Part shown: positions 49,593 to 57,484 of the stretch, in pieces
Numbering within the stretch: position 1 is the first letter of the stretch
How the letters are laid out: each line of letters starts with the position of its first letter
From: Streptomyces sp. SID12501
Lineage (GTDB): Bacteria; Actinomycetota; Actinomycetes; Streptomycetales; Streptomycetaceae
Length of the DNA stretch: 64,000 bases
Direction: 5' to 3'
Assembly (NCBI RefSeq): GCF_010550245.1
Contig: NZ_JAAGLU010000044.1
Span: forward strand, 1 to 64,000
Program-made: the position numbers and the translations under genes
The notes under the pieces: generated by a model
Databases searched by the model: none
What the model was told of the DNA's origin: nothing
Seen by the model: the letters and a program-made list of their open reading frames with translations, nothing else

Positions 49593-51485
49593 TCACGGGG
49601 TGTAGACGGTCGGCCTCGGGGCCGTCGGCATGCCGTTGCCGATGAAGAAGCTGGGGTGCGGGGGCTGGTTGTACGCCGTGTTCTGCCAGGCGATGCCCGT
49701 GCGGTACATCGTGTCGTGCAGCAGGGTCGTGATCCTCGTCGTCGTCTCGATCGGCGTCGAGTAGATACGCAGGGCCGTGTTGTCGCTCGTCGCCCAGACG
49801 ACCTCCTCGCGCCAGTCGCCGAAGAGGTCCCCGGAGAGCGCCGGAGTGGCCTTCGTGCTGTTGTTGGAGTGGACTGACGCGCCGGTCAGCAGGCGGGTGT
49901 CGGAGGACGTGCCGTACTTGTCGATGTGCGTACCGTCGAGGAGTTCACGGACCGGGTCTGCGTCCCACCAGGACAGGAAGTTGACGGAGGACGGTTCGCG
50001 GCCCTTGGTGGCGCCGGCCTCGTCGCGGATCGATGAGTCCGAGGCCGACCAGACCTCCGCTCCGTCGTTGCCCGCCCAGATGTCCCCGGCGACTCCCCGG
50101 CCGTTGTCGCAGCAGGCCGCGATGCTCCAGTTGACGGTTCCGTTGGCCGGGTTGATGTACAGCTCGGCCGGCTGGGAGCTGGACTCGGACACCTTGAAGT
50201 ACTCCAGGCCCGCGTGCCCCGGGTCCAGGTCGCCGAGGTGCTGGGCGTCGCCGTGCCCCGTCTTCGTCGTCCAGAGCCCGTTGCCGTTGTCGTCGACGGC
50301 CATCGCCCCGTAGACGATCTCGTCCTTGCCGTCGCCGTCGACGTCCCCGACCGACAGGCTGTGCGAGCCCTGGCCGTCGAACCCCTTGCCGCTGTTGGTG
50401 GAGGAGCTGGAGTCGAAGGTCCAGCGGCGCGTGAACGCCCCGTTCCGCCAGTCCCAGGCCGCGAGCACGGTACGCGTGTAGTAGCCGCGCGCCATGATCA
50501 GGGAGGGCCGGGCGCCGTCCAGGTAGGCGGTACCGGCGAGGAACCGGTCGACCCGGTTGCCGTAGGAGTCGCCCCACGAGGAGACGGTGCCGCGCGCCGG
50601 GACGTAGTCGACGGTGCCCATCGCCTTGCCGGTCTGCCCGTTGAACATGGTCAGGTACTCGGGCCCGGAGAGCACGTAACCGCTCGAATTCCGGTAGTCC
50701 GCAGCCGAGTTGCCGATGACGGCACCGGTTCCGTCGACCGTCGCGTCCGCCGTCTTCATCGCGACCTCGGCCTTGCGGTCGCCGTCGTAGTCGTACACCT
50801 GAAACTGTGTGTAGTGCGCGCCCGAGCGGATGTTGCGGCCCAGGTCGATACGCCACAACCGCGTACCGTCGAGCTTGATCCCGTCGACGATCGTGTTGCC
50901 GGTGTACCCCGACTGGGAGTTGTCCTTGGCGTTGGTGGGCTGCCACTTCAGTACGAAGTCGAGCGTGCCGTCACCGTCCAGGTCACCGACCGAGGCGTCG
51001 TTCGCCTCGTAGGTGTAGGCGACCCCGTCGGGGGTCGTGCCGCCGGCGGGCGGGGTGATCGGGACGTCCTTGTATCCGGTGCGGAACTGGATCGCGTGCA
51101 CGGAGTCGGCCTGTTCCACGCCGCCGACGATCGCCCGGACCGTGTAGTCGGCCTGGGCCGGGGCGCCCGAGTGGAAGTAGTTCGTGGAGCCGGTGACCGG
51201 CGTCGAGTTGACCAGCGCACCGGCCCGGTAGACGTTGAAGGACACGTCGTTCGGGTCGGTGCCGAGCCAGCGCCAGCTGACCAGGTTGCCGCTGTCGGTG
51301 TGCACGCTGACGACACCCCGGTCGAGCGCCTCGACCTGCCGGGCGGTGGCGGCCTCGGCCGGCGCGGCGGAGAGCGACACCAGCCCTGCGGCGGCGAGGA
51401 CTCCGGCGGTCACGGCGGACAGCAGGGTCCGGCGTCTGGTGCGGGTGGGGGGATGGGGCTGGGCATGCGGCTGCGGGTGCTGCAC
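49593..51485 (-). CDS. Secreted PL11 rhamnogalacturonan lyase
   Basis: A 630-residue exported enzyme with a GTG start and a strong AGGAGGT site. The leader TRTRRRTLLSAVTAGVLAAA is a signal peptide with a twin-Arg-like start. The mature protein is the PL11 propeller: VEALDRGVVSVHTDSGNLVS, WRWLGTDPNDVSFNVYR, YEANDASVGDLDGDGTLDFV and LKWQPTNAKDNS near the start, then QVYDYDGDRKAEVAMKTADA, VGDVDGDGKDEIVYGAMAVD, GLWTTKTGHGDAQHLGDLDP and GDLFGDWREEVVWATSDNTA. The DxDGD repeats bind calcium. It cleaves the rhamnogalacturonan-I backbone of pectin, extending the cell-wall programme of the cellulase cluster. Confidence 0.93.
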   Translation of the reverse strand: MQHPQPHAQPHPPTRTRRRTLLSAVTAGVLAAAGLVSLSAAPAEAATARQVEALDRGVVSVHTDSGNLVSWRWLGTDPNDVSFNVYRAGALVNSTPVTGSTNYFHSGAPAQADYTVRAIVGGVEQADSVHAIQFRTGYKDVPITPPAGGTTPDGVAYTYEANDASVGDLDGDGTLDFVLKWQPTNAKDNSQSGYTGNTIVDGIKLDGTRLWRIDLGRNIRSGAHYTQFQVYDYDGDRKAEVAMKTADATVDGTGAVIGNSAADYRNSSGYVLSGPEYLTMFNGQTGKAMGTVDYVPARGTVSSWGDSYGNRVDRFLAGTAYLDGARPSLIMARGYYTRTVLAAWDWRNGAFTRRWTFDSSSSTNSGKGFDGQGSHSLSVGDVDGDGKDEIVYGAMAVDDNGNGLWTTKTGHGDAQHLGDLDPGHAGLEYFKVSESSSQPAELYINPANGTVNWSIAACCDNGRGVAGDIWAGNDGAEVWSASDSSIRDEAGATKGREPSSVNFLSWWDADPVRELLDGTHIDKYGTSSDTRLLTGASVHSNNSTKATPALSGDLFGDWREEVVWATSDNTALRIYSTPIETTTRITTLLHDTMYRTGIAWQNTAYNQPPHPSFFIGNGMPTAPRPTVYTP

Positions 51486-51522
51486 GGTACCTACCTCCTG
51501 CGGGGCGGACGGGTTCCACTCC

Positions 51523-52527
51523 TCAGTCGCCGCCGCCCGCAGGGGAGTTGCCGCTCGGGTGCGCGAAGTCGCCGTATCGCGCCGCCAGTTCCGTCACCGT
51601 CCGGGCGATCCGCTCCCGCAGCTCGGCCGGCGCCAGCACCTCGACGCCTGTACCGAGTCTCAGGAACTCCCCGTGGGCTCGGTCGACGGACTCGATGGGT
51701 ACCGTCGCCAGGGTCCACCCCTCCTCATCCATAAGGCCGTTGACCTCGACGGCGTCGGCGGCGGGCCCCGACAGCCGCACGCCGGGCGCCAGCCGCACCA
51801 ACGCCTCGGCGCGGTAGAGCCGGTCATGGAAGTCGCGTTGGTACGCCGTCCAGTACGCGGCCACGTCGAAGGTATCCGGCCGGGTGAACTCCTCGTCGGA
51901 CGAAGCGAGTTCAAGGATCTGGTCGACGCGGAAGGTACGGGGCCCGGGTCCCGCGACGACGTACCAGCGCCCCGCCTTCAGTACCAGTCCGTACGGCTCC
52001 AGGCGGCGCTCCACATCGGTGGGCTCGGCCCAGCGGCGGTACAGGACGTGCAGGACCCGGCTGTTCCACACCGCGTCGGCGACCGCCGGGAGGTACGGCG
52101 CCTCCTCGGCATCCGCGTACCAGCCGGGCGCGTCGAGGTGGAAGCGGCCGCTGATCCGGTCGGCATGGGCGCGCAGCTCCGGCGGCAGGGCGGCGCGGAC
52201 CTTGAGCTGGGCGGCGGCGAGGACCGAGCCGAGGCCGAGCTCGGCGGCCGGTCCCGGGACCCCGGCGAGGAACAGCGCCTCGGCCTCGTCGGCGTTCAGG
52301 CCCGTCAGCCGGGTGCGGTAGCCGTCGAGGAGACGGTAGCCGCCGGCGTGACCCGCGTCGCCGTACAGGGGCACGCCCGCCGCGCTCAGCGCCTCGACGT
52401 CCCGGTAGACCGTACGCACCGACACCTCCAGCTCCTCGGCGAGCTGGGCAGCGGTCATCCGCCCCCGGGTCTGGAGCAGCAGGAGGACGGAAAGCAGCCG
52501 ACTGGACCTCACGCGAACATCACCCAC
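51523..52527 (-). CDS. WYL-domain HTH transcriptional regulator (YafY-like)
   Basis: A 334-residue regulator. The N-terminal winged helix (SSRLLSVLLLLQTRGRMTAA, then EELEVSVRTVYRDVEALSAA) is followed by GGYRLLDGYRTRLTGLNADE and a WYL domain (WAEPTDVERRLEPYGLVLKA, GRWYVVAGPGPRTFRVDQIL) with an additional C-terminal extension. The GTG at 52527 lies inside a perfect inverted repeat; a second GTG at 52512 begins the conserved part (VRSSRLLSVLLL) and may be the true start. It probably represses itself and the divergent gene at 52572. Confidence 0.9.
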   Translation of the reverse strand: MGDVRVRSSRLLSVLLLLQTRGRMTAAQLAEELEVSVRTVYRDVEALSAAGVPLYGDAGHAGGYRLLDGYRTRLTGLNADEAEALFLAGVPGPAAELGLGSVLAAAQLKVRAALPPELRAHADRISGRFHLDAPGWYADAEEAPYLPAVADAVWNSRVLHVLYRRWAEPTDVERRLEPYGLVLKAGRWYVVAGPGPRTFRVDQILELASSDEEFTRPDTFDVAAYWTAYQRDFHDRLYRAEALVRLAPGVRLSGPAADAVEVNGLMDEEGWTLATVPIESVDRAHGEFLRLGTGVEVLAPAELRERIARTVTELAARYGDFAHPSGNSPAGGGD

Positions 52528-52555
52528 TTCACTGACACAGGATGTCAGTGAAGTG
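52525..52555. promoter_or_regulatory. Perfect 13-bp inverted repeat, WYL regulator operator
   Basis: CACTTCACTGACA (52525-52537), spacer CAGGA, TGTCAGTGAAGTG (52543-52555), with no mismatches. It covers the predicted start of the WYL regulator gene and ends 16 bp before the divergent ATG at 52572, ideal for shutting both genes. Confidence 0.85.
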
Positions 52556-52571
52556 GCCTTAACGTCCCCTC

Positions 52572-53087
52572 ATGCCCAACACCCCCGTGACCCCCGTCAC
52601 CGCCTTCACTCCGTTCAGCGAGAAACTGCTGACCGTTCTCCCGCCCGTCGAGGTGGCCGGCCGGCACATCAAGCGCTACCACGTCACGACCGACCCGGGA
52701 GGCATCGCACCCGACGTCGAGGAGGCCGCGTACGCGATGCTGCCGAAGCTGCTCCCGGAGCCGGACGGCACCCCGCCCGCCACCTTCGTCGTCCTGCACC
52801 GGGGCGGCGACGACGGCGCCTACCTCAACGCGTACAGCTGGGTGTGGGACAACGTCCTGCACTTCAGGGGCGCGGCTGCGGGCCAGCCGGTGCTCGGCTG
52901 CCCGGACCGTGACCCCACGCACTTCATCACGCCTGACGCCCCCTGGATCGGCTGCGTCTGGGAGCTGCCGCCGATCCTGCACGAACGCGACGCCTGGGTA
53001 AGGCACTTGCTGGCTCCCCATGTCCCGGACCTGGGCGCCTACTTGGCCGACAGCCTGCCCGAGGGAACCACTGGAGACCGCTCATGA
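52572..53087 (+). CDS. Hypothetical protein, WYL-regulator neighbour
   Basis: A 171-residue soluble protein that I do not recognise by family. It contains VEVAGRHIKRYHVTTDPGGI, AAYAMLPKLLPEPDGTPPAT, FVVLHRGGDDGAYLNAYSWV, WDNVLHFRG and WIGCVWELPPILHERDAWVR: acidic, Pro-rich, with several Trp and His but no signal peptide or membrane segment. Its ATG follows the WYL-type palindrome, and its stop overlaps the start of the next gene (ATGA), so the two form an operon controlled by the WYL regulator. The pattern (regulator, small effector-like protein) is typical of ligand-responsive loci. Confidence 0.75.
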   Translation: MPNTPVTPVTAFTPFSEKLLTVLPPVEVAGRHIKRYHVTTDPGGIAPDVEEAAYAMLPKLLPEPDGTPPATFVVLHRGGDDGAYLNAYSWVWDNVLHFRGAAAGQPVLGCPDRDPTHFITPDAPWIGCVWELPPILHERDAWVRHLLAPHVPDLGAYLADSLPEGTTGDRS

Positions 53088-53584
53088 GCAGCCCGCACGA
53101 CTTCGACTTCCTGCACGGCGGGTGGACGGTCCGCAACCGCCGCCGCACCGACTTCCTCGACCTGGCAGGCAGTTGGGAGGAGTTCGACGGAACGAGCCGC
53201 TGCTGGAGTCTGTTCGACGGGGCCGCGAACATCGAGGAGATCGACATGCCGCCCCTCGGGTCGAAGGGACTCACACTGCGGTTGTTCGACCGCGAGACCG
53301 AGGAGTGGTCGCTGAACTGGTCCGCGAGCGGCAGCGGCAGACTGTTCCCACCGGTGAAGGGCGGCTTCACCGACCAACAGGGCGCTTTTCAGGGCGAGTT
53401 CTACGGTGATGACACATGCGACGGCAAGGACGTCCGGGTGCGGTTCGTGTGGTCGGAGATCTCGGACAGCACGGCACGCTGGGAGCAGGCGTTCTCGGCC
53501 GACGACGGGGCGACCTGGATGACCAACTGGACGATGGCCTTCACCCGAGTCGCCTTCCCCCAGAAGGATGGCTCCTCAGGATGA
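53084..53584 (+). CDS. Hypothetical protein, lipocalin-like/DUF1579-type
   Basis: A 166-residue protein: SPHDFDFLHGGWTVRNRRRT, EEFDGTSRCWSLFDGAANIE, LTLRLFDRETEEWSLNWSAS, FQGEFYGDDTCDGKDVRVRF and WEQAFSADDGATWMTNWTMA. The start DFDFLxGxWxVxNRR and the alternating strands resemble small beta-barrel proteins often annotated DUF1579. No catalytic motif is evident. It overlaps the upstream gene by 4 nt and its 3' end overlaps the convergent methyltransferase gene by 9 nt. Confidence 0.75.
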   Translation: MSSPHDFDFLHGGWTVRNRRRTDFLDLAGSWEEFDGTSRCWSLFDGAANIEEIDMPPLGSKGLTLRLFDRETEEWSLNWSASGSGRLFPPVKGGFTDQQGAFQGEFYGDDTCDGKDVRVRFVWSEISDSTARWEQAFSADDGATWMTNWTMAFTRVAFPQKDGSSG

Positions 53585-54325
53585 CCATGGCTTGCGGAAC
53601 GCCCGCAGCGTGAACACCGGGTCCGGGCGGGGCCGGTCCTGATCGGGCAGCGCCTCCAGGCGGGCGGCGAAGTCGTCGGCCAGCGGGTCGCCCGGCGGTA
53701 ACGTCATGAACCATCCGCGCCGCAGGTCCGCGACGGCCCGCCGGGGACTGCGTCCTTGTCCACGCCCCCGGAAGCGCGCCTCACCGGCCGGAACCAGTCC
53801 GTGCTCGGCGGCATAGGCCTCGACGTCGGCTGCCGCGTCCGGTGCCGCACGCCACGGGCGCGAAGCGAGAATGGCGTCGATGTCGCTGCCCACGTTGTGC
53901 GAGGCGCCCTTGTCGACGGTGGTGACGTACACCCCGCCCGGCCGCAGCACCCGCGCGCACTCCCCGACGATGGCCCGGACATCCTCGGCCCGCCCGGCGA
54001 GATGCAGCAGCCAGACACTGGTCACCGCATCCAACCGGCCGTCCGGAAAGGGGAGTTGACGGCTGTCGGCGAGTACGACGGTCCCCGGCAGCCGAGCGGC
54101 GGCCCGCCTCGCCATCGCGTCGGTCAGGTCGACGCCCGTCACCCGCGTCCCGGTCCGCGCCGCCGCGAGCCGCCGGGTCACGATGCCCGTACCGCACCCC
54201 ACGTCGAGCAGGCTGCGTGCCGCTTCGGGTACGAGGCTCAGCACGGCCTCCGCGGCAGCCGCCGCCCTGGGCTCGCCGCCGCGCGAGGCGTCGTACCGCT
54301 CCGCCTCCTGGTTGTAGTCCAGCAC
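53576..54325 (-). CDS. Class I SAM-dependent methyltransferase
   Basis: A 249-residue methyltransferase with a GTG start. Motif I is LLDVGCGTGIVTRRLA; next come VTGVDLTDAMARRAAARLPG, VLADSRQLPFPDGRLDAVTS, VWLLHLAGRAEDVRAIVGEC and LRPGGVYVTTVD. This is the UbiE/COQ5-like branch. DYNQEAERYDASRGGEPRAA at the start is typical of small-molecule methyltransferases. Substrate unknown. Convergent with, and overlapping, the preceding small gene. Confidence 0.88.
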   Translation of the reverse strand: MLDYNQEAERYDASRGGEPRAAAAAEAVLSLVPEAARSLLDVGCGTGIVTRRLAAARTGTRVTGVDLTDAMARRAAARLPGTVVLADSRQLPFPDGRLDAVTSVWLLHLAGRAEDVRAIVGECARVLRPGGVYVTTVDKGASHNVGSDIDAILASRPWRAAPDAAADVEAYAAEHGLVPAGEARFRGRGQGRSPRRAVADLRRGWFMTLPPGDPLADDFAARLEALPDQDRPRPDPVFTLRAFRKPWSS

Positions 54326-54346
54326 GATCGCGATCCCTCGGCCCGG

Positions 54347-54652
54347 TCAGTTCGCCCCGTGGCCCGCTGCGAGGGCCTCGACTCTGCGGGCGAGCTGGAA
54401 GTCGAGGTCCGTGACGGCGCCGCCCGCACTGTGGGTGTTCACGGTGAGTGAGACCGAGTCGTAGCCGAGGGTGAGGTCGGAGTGGTGGCCCAGTTCCTCC
54501 TGGACCTGGGCGATGTGGATGACCAGCGCCGTCGCGGCGAAGTGCGAGCCGAGGCGGTAGGAACGGGCGATGCGGTCCCCGTCGAGCGACCAGCCCGGCA
54601 GTTCCGCCAACCGGTCCTCGATCTCCTTCTGCGACAGCGGTTCGACGAGCAT
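54347..54652 (-). CDS. 4a-hydroxytetrahydrobiopterin dehydratase (pterin-4-alpha-carbinolamine dehydratase)
   Basis: A 101-residue protein of normal length for the family. The ATG at 54652 is preferred since AAGGAG lies 7 nt upstream; the GTG two codons before is too close to it. EIEDRLAELPGWSLDGDRIA and FVATALV-like SHFAATALVIHIAQVQEELG precede the active-site region HHSDLTLGYDSVSLTVNTHS (usually HHP) and VTDLDFQLARRV. It dehydrates 4a-hydroxypterin formed by aromatic amino-acid hydroxylases. It stands alone here. Confidence 0.9.
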   Translation of the reverse strand: MLVEPLSQKEIEDRLAELPGWSLDGDRIARSYRLGSHFAATALVIHIAQVQEELGHHSDLTLGYDSVSLTVNTHSAGGAVTDLDFQLARRVEALAAGHGAN

Positions 54653-54789
54653 GGCCACGCTCCTTCACTGATGTGGGGTGCTCTCCAAGCGTGCCACAGG
54701 CCGGGCGTTGCGGCCCAGGTCAGGAGGGTGTCCGCCGACCGTTTCGCACTTCGGGTACCGGCCGCTCGTCCGTTCGCCCCCTCTTTGCC

Positions 54790-54950
54790 GCTCGGCTACG
54801 GTCGTCGTTTGACTTCCTCCCCCGTCTAAAGGCGGGGGATTCCAGCGGTCACCCGCTGGGGTTCCTGCTTCATCGACGGCTGCCCCGTCCGGGAGGACTC
54901 CCGTTGAGGTCTTACACCGTCTCCACAGGCAGACACGGCCAGCCCGGCCG
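54790..54950 (-). ncRNA. Candidate omega/reRNA of the TnpB element
   Basis: The 3' end of tnpB and the element's right end carry stacked hairpins: CCAGCGG...CCGCTGG (inside the gene end) and CCCCCG-N8-CGGGGG at 54819-54838, with the tnpB stop in its loop. The RNA is expected to end with the DNA just outside the element as guide, on the - strand ACGACGACCGTAGCCGAG. Extent is estimated from the known TnpB arrangement. Confidence 0.4.
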
Positions 54951-56060
54951 CGAGAATGTTCTTCGCCGCGTTCACGTCGCGGTCATGTGCAGCGCCGCAT
55001 TCGCACGTCCACTCACGGACGTTCAGCGGCAGCTTCGCCCGGACCGTGCCGCAGGCCCCGCACAGCTTGCTGGAGGGGAACCAACGGTCGATCACGACGA
55101 GTTCGCGCCCGTACCAGGCGCACTTGTACTCCAGCATGGAGCGCAGTTCAGTCCACGAGGCGTCGGAGATGGCGCGCGCGAGCTTGCCGTTCTTCAGCAG
55201 GTTACGGACGGCGAGGTCCTCGATCACGACCGTTTGGTTCTCACGGACGAGACGAGTCGAGAGCTTGTGCAGGTGGTCGCGGCGCCGGTCGGCGATCTGG
55301 GCGTGGACGCGGGCCACCTCGCGTCGGGCCTTCTCCCGGTTGGCGGAGCCCTTCGCCTTACGGGACAGCTTCCGCTGGGCGCGGGCGAGGCGGGCCCGGT
55401 CACGGCGCTCGTGCCGGGGGTTGGAGATCTTCTCCCCGGTGGACAGGGTCACCAGGGAGGTGATCCCCGCGTCGATCCCGACGGCCGCCGCGGTGGCCGG
55501 GTCCGGCGTGGCGGTGTCCTCGCACAGCATGGAGACGAACCAGCGTCCCGCAGCGTCCCGGGAGACCGTCACGGTCGACGGCTCCACGCCCTGCGGGAGG
55601 GGACGCGACCAGCGGATGCCCAGAGGTTCCGCCATCTTCGCCAGCGTCAGCTTCCCGTCGCGCCACTTGAAGGCGCTGCGGGTGTACTCGGCGGACGCGC
55701 GGGACTTCTTCCGGCGCTTGAACCGCGGGTACTTCGCCCGCTGGGCGAAGAAGTTCCCGAACGCCGTCTGAAGGTGCCGCAGCGCCTGCTGAAGCGGAAC
55801 GGAGGACACCTCGGCCAGGAAGGCGAGTTCCTCGGTCTTCTTCCACTCCGTCAGCGCGGCGGACGACTGGACGTAGGAGACCCGACGCTGCTCGCCATAC
55901 CAGGCCCGGGTGCGCTCCTCCAGCGCCTTGTTGTACACGAGGCGGACACAGCCGAACGTGCGGGACAGCTCAGCTGCCTGCTCGTCCGTGGGGTAAAAGC
56001 GGTACTTGAAAGCCCGCTTGACCTGCTGCGTCACGCCTCACATTCTATCAGTTCCCGTGT
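54809..56060 (-). mobile_element. IS200/IS605-type element with tnpB only
   Basis: The right end is marked by the CCCCCGTCTAAAGGCGGGGG hairpin and TTGACTTCCTC near 54809. The left end lies shortly upstream of the tnpB start, around CATTCTATCAGTTCCCGTGT (56041-56060), boundary approximate. No tnpA (Y1 transposase) is present, so movement would need a transposase in trans. Confidence 0.7.
54826..56034 (-). CDS. tnpB: TnpB, RNA-guided endonuclease of IS200/IS605 family
   Basis: A complete 402-residue TnpB. The N-terminal helix-rich part begins VKRAFKYRFYPTDEQAAELS. The RuvC-like nuclease has all three acidic residues: Asp188 (AVGIDAGITSLVTL), Glu272 (VVIEDLAVRNLL) and Asp353 (HDRDVNAAKNIL). The zinc finger has Cys325/Cys328 (LCGACGT) and Cys344/Cys346 (WTCECGA). 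Both key modules are intact, so it may be active. TnpB cuts DNA matching its omega RNA guide and so helps retain the element. The C-terminal 30 residues overlap the predicted RNA. Inserted between the pterin dehydratase and XRE genes. Confidence 0.95.
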   Translation of the reverse strand: MTQQVKRAFKYRFYPTDEQAAELSRTFGCVRLVYNKALEERTRAWYGEQRRVSYVQSSAALTEWKKTEELAFLAEVSSVPLQQALRHLQTAFGNFFAQRAKYPRFKRRKKSRASAEYTRSAFKWRDGKLTLAKMAEPLGIRWSRPLPQGVEPSTVTVSRDAAGRWFVSMLCEDTATPDPATAAAVGIDAGITSLVTLSTGEKISNPRHERRDRARLARAQRKLSRKAKGSANREKARREVARVHAQIADRRRDHLHKLSTRLVRENQTVVIEDLAVRNLLKNGKLARAISDASWTELRSMLEYKCAWYGRELVVIDRWFPSSKLCGACGTVRAKLPLNVREWTCECGAAHDRDVNAAKNILAAGLAVSACGDGVRPQRESSRTGQPSMKQEPQRVTAGIPRL

Positions 56061-56542
56061 GAGCAAAGAGTGCCAGGCGCTGGTCGGCGGACACCGGACC
56101 GCCCTGGCGGCGATCCGGCTTTCCCTGCTCTGCTCCGCAGGAGCCCGTTTCCTCCCCGGCCGGGGTATCCACGGAGGAATACCGATGACCACGGTCCCGA
56201 CCGGCGGCGCGGCCGGCCCCATCGCCCCCTCGGACAAGGCACACAAGGGAGTCTGTCCGCTGCTGCGAGTCTGGCGGAAGCGGCGGCGAACTGGGTTGCG
56301 GACATGGCGGATCCCCTCCATCGTGGTCGAAGCGGAAGTCAAGGCAGAAAAGGCAGAAACAGAACCGGAACCCGGGTTCCGGACCGGAGTGCGCCGCCCC
56401 GGAACCCGTTGCCACCACTGTTCCGCGCATGCTCACCGGGGTCGATTACCTCCGGGGTAATCTCCGGGCCTCCGATCTGTCAGGCCGACAGCGGAACGTG
56501 ACACACTGCTCGCGATACTTCGGCGCGTAGGGGAGGCGTGGC
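56035..56542. other. 508-bp region between tnpB and the XRE regulator
   Basis: It contains the left end of the TnpB element near 56040-56060 and one weakly supported small frame (56185-56460). AT-richer DNA around 56330-56360 and the repeated ATTACCTCCGGGGTAATCTCC (dyad TTACC-TCCGG-GGTAA, 56450-56464) precede the XRE gene and may hold its promoter or operator. Confidence 0.45.
56185..56460 (+). CDS. Possible small basic hypothetical protein
   Basis: A 91-residue frame with a good GGAGGAA site 5 nt before its ATG. MTTVPTGGAAGPIAPSDKAH, then KGVCPLLRVWRKRRRTGLRT, WRIPSIVVEAEVKAEKAETE and, near the end, TRCHHCSAHAH. It has no family match I recognise, and several overlapping frames are equally open, so coding is doubtful. 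The ribosome site is the main support. Confidence 0.25.
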   Translation: MTTVPTGGAAGPIAPSDKAHKGVCPLLRVWRKRRRTGLRTWRIPSIVVEAEVKAEKAETEPEPGFRTGVRRPGTRCHHCSAHAHRGRLPPG

Positions 56543-57406
56543 GTGAGTGAGCGGCGGGCTGCGCCCACCGTGGGCCAAGTGGTGCTCGGAAGACGGCTCC
56601 AGGAGCTGCGCGAGGCCGCCGGGCTGAAACGGGAAGAGGCCGCGCGGGTCCTGCGGGTGGCGGCGGCGACCGTACGGCGGATGGAGATGGCCGAGGTCTC
56701 CCTCAAAATCCCTTACGTACATGTGCTGTTGAGGGCGTACGGCGTACCCGAGGACGAACTGGCCGTGTTCGTGGACCTGGCCGAGGAGGCGAACGCGCCC
56801 GGCTGGTGGCAGCGGTTCTCCGACGTCCTGCCGGACTGGTTCAGTATGCATGTGAGCCTGGAGGGCTCCGCCCGGCTGATCCGCTCCTACGAACCGCACT
56901 TCGTACCCGGCCTGTTGCAGACCCCGGAGTACGCGCGTGCCGTCATGGAGGCCGGGACGATCGGGCACACGGGCCCCGAAGCGGTCGACCGGCATGTGTC
57001 GCTGCGCATGGCCCGGCAGAAACTGCTGACCCGCGAACACCCGCCCCACCTCTGGGTGATCATCGACGAGACCGTGCTGCGAAGGCCCGTGAGCATCGAC
57101 GGCCAGGTCATGCGCGATCAGTTGGACCGGCTCCTCGACGCGTCGGAGAGCGGCCATGTCACCATCCAGGTCGCCGAGTTCCTGGACGGCCCGCACCCCG
57201 GGACGTCGGCGCCCTTCGAGCTGTTCCGCTTCGCCGAGCCGGAACTGCCCGACATGGTCTACACGGAGTACCTGACCGGTGCGCTCTATCTGGACTCCCG
57301 CCGGGAGGTCGCCTCGCACCTGGAGGTCCTGGACCACATGACGGCGGGTGCCGCATCGGCCCAGCGCACCAAGGAGATCATCGCCGAGTACCGCGACGGC
57401 TACTGA
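56543..57406 (+). CDS. XRE-family helix-turn-helix regulator (DUF5753 type)
   Basis: A 287-residue protein with a GTG start and GGGGAGG upstream. The N-terminal HTH spans about residues 10-70 (VVLGRRLQELREAAGLKREE, AARVLRVAAATVRRMEMAEV, IPYVHVLLRAYGV). The C-terminal part is the DUF5753 domain common in Streptomyces: WWQRFSDVLPDWFSMHVSLE, RSYEPHFVPGLLQTPEYARA, RMARQKLLTREHPPHLWVII, DETVLRRP, QVAEFLDGPHPGTSAPFELF and DMVYTEYLTGALYLDSRREV. These regulators usually pair with small DUF397 proteins or anti-sigma factors in bld-type control; none is adjacent here. A SAM-methyltransferase gene follows 78 bp later on the same strand. Confidence 0.9.
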   Translation: MSERRAAPTVGQVVLGRRLQELREAAGLKREEAARVLRVAAATVRRMEMAEVSLKIPYVHVLLRAYGVPEDELAVFVDLAEEANAPGWWQRFSDVLPDWFSMHVSLEGSARLIRSYEPHFVPGLLQTPEYARAVMEAGTIGHTGPEAVDRHVSLRMARQKLLTREHPPHLWVIIDETVLRRPVSIDGQVMRDQLDRLLDASESGHVTIQVAEFLDGPHPGTSAPFELFRFAEPELPDMVYTEYLTGALYLDSRREVASHLEVLDHMTAGAASAQRTKEIIAEYRDGY

Positions 57407-57484
57407 TCCCCCGATCCGCCGATCCACAGAACCGGCCACAGGACTCACCGAACGAAATCACGGCACTTGAGGAGCACACACCGC

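Noticed and set aside
54826..56060. Full IS605 with tnpA
   Set aside because: No Y1 transposase frame (HUH motif) is seen on either side of tnpB within the element or in the flanking genes.
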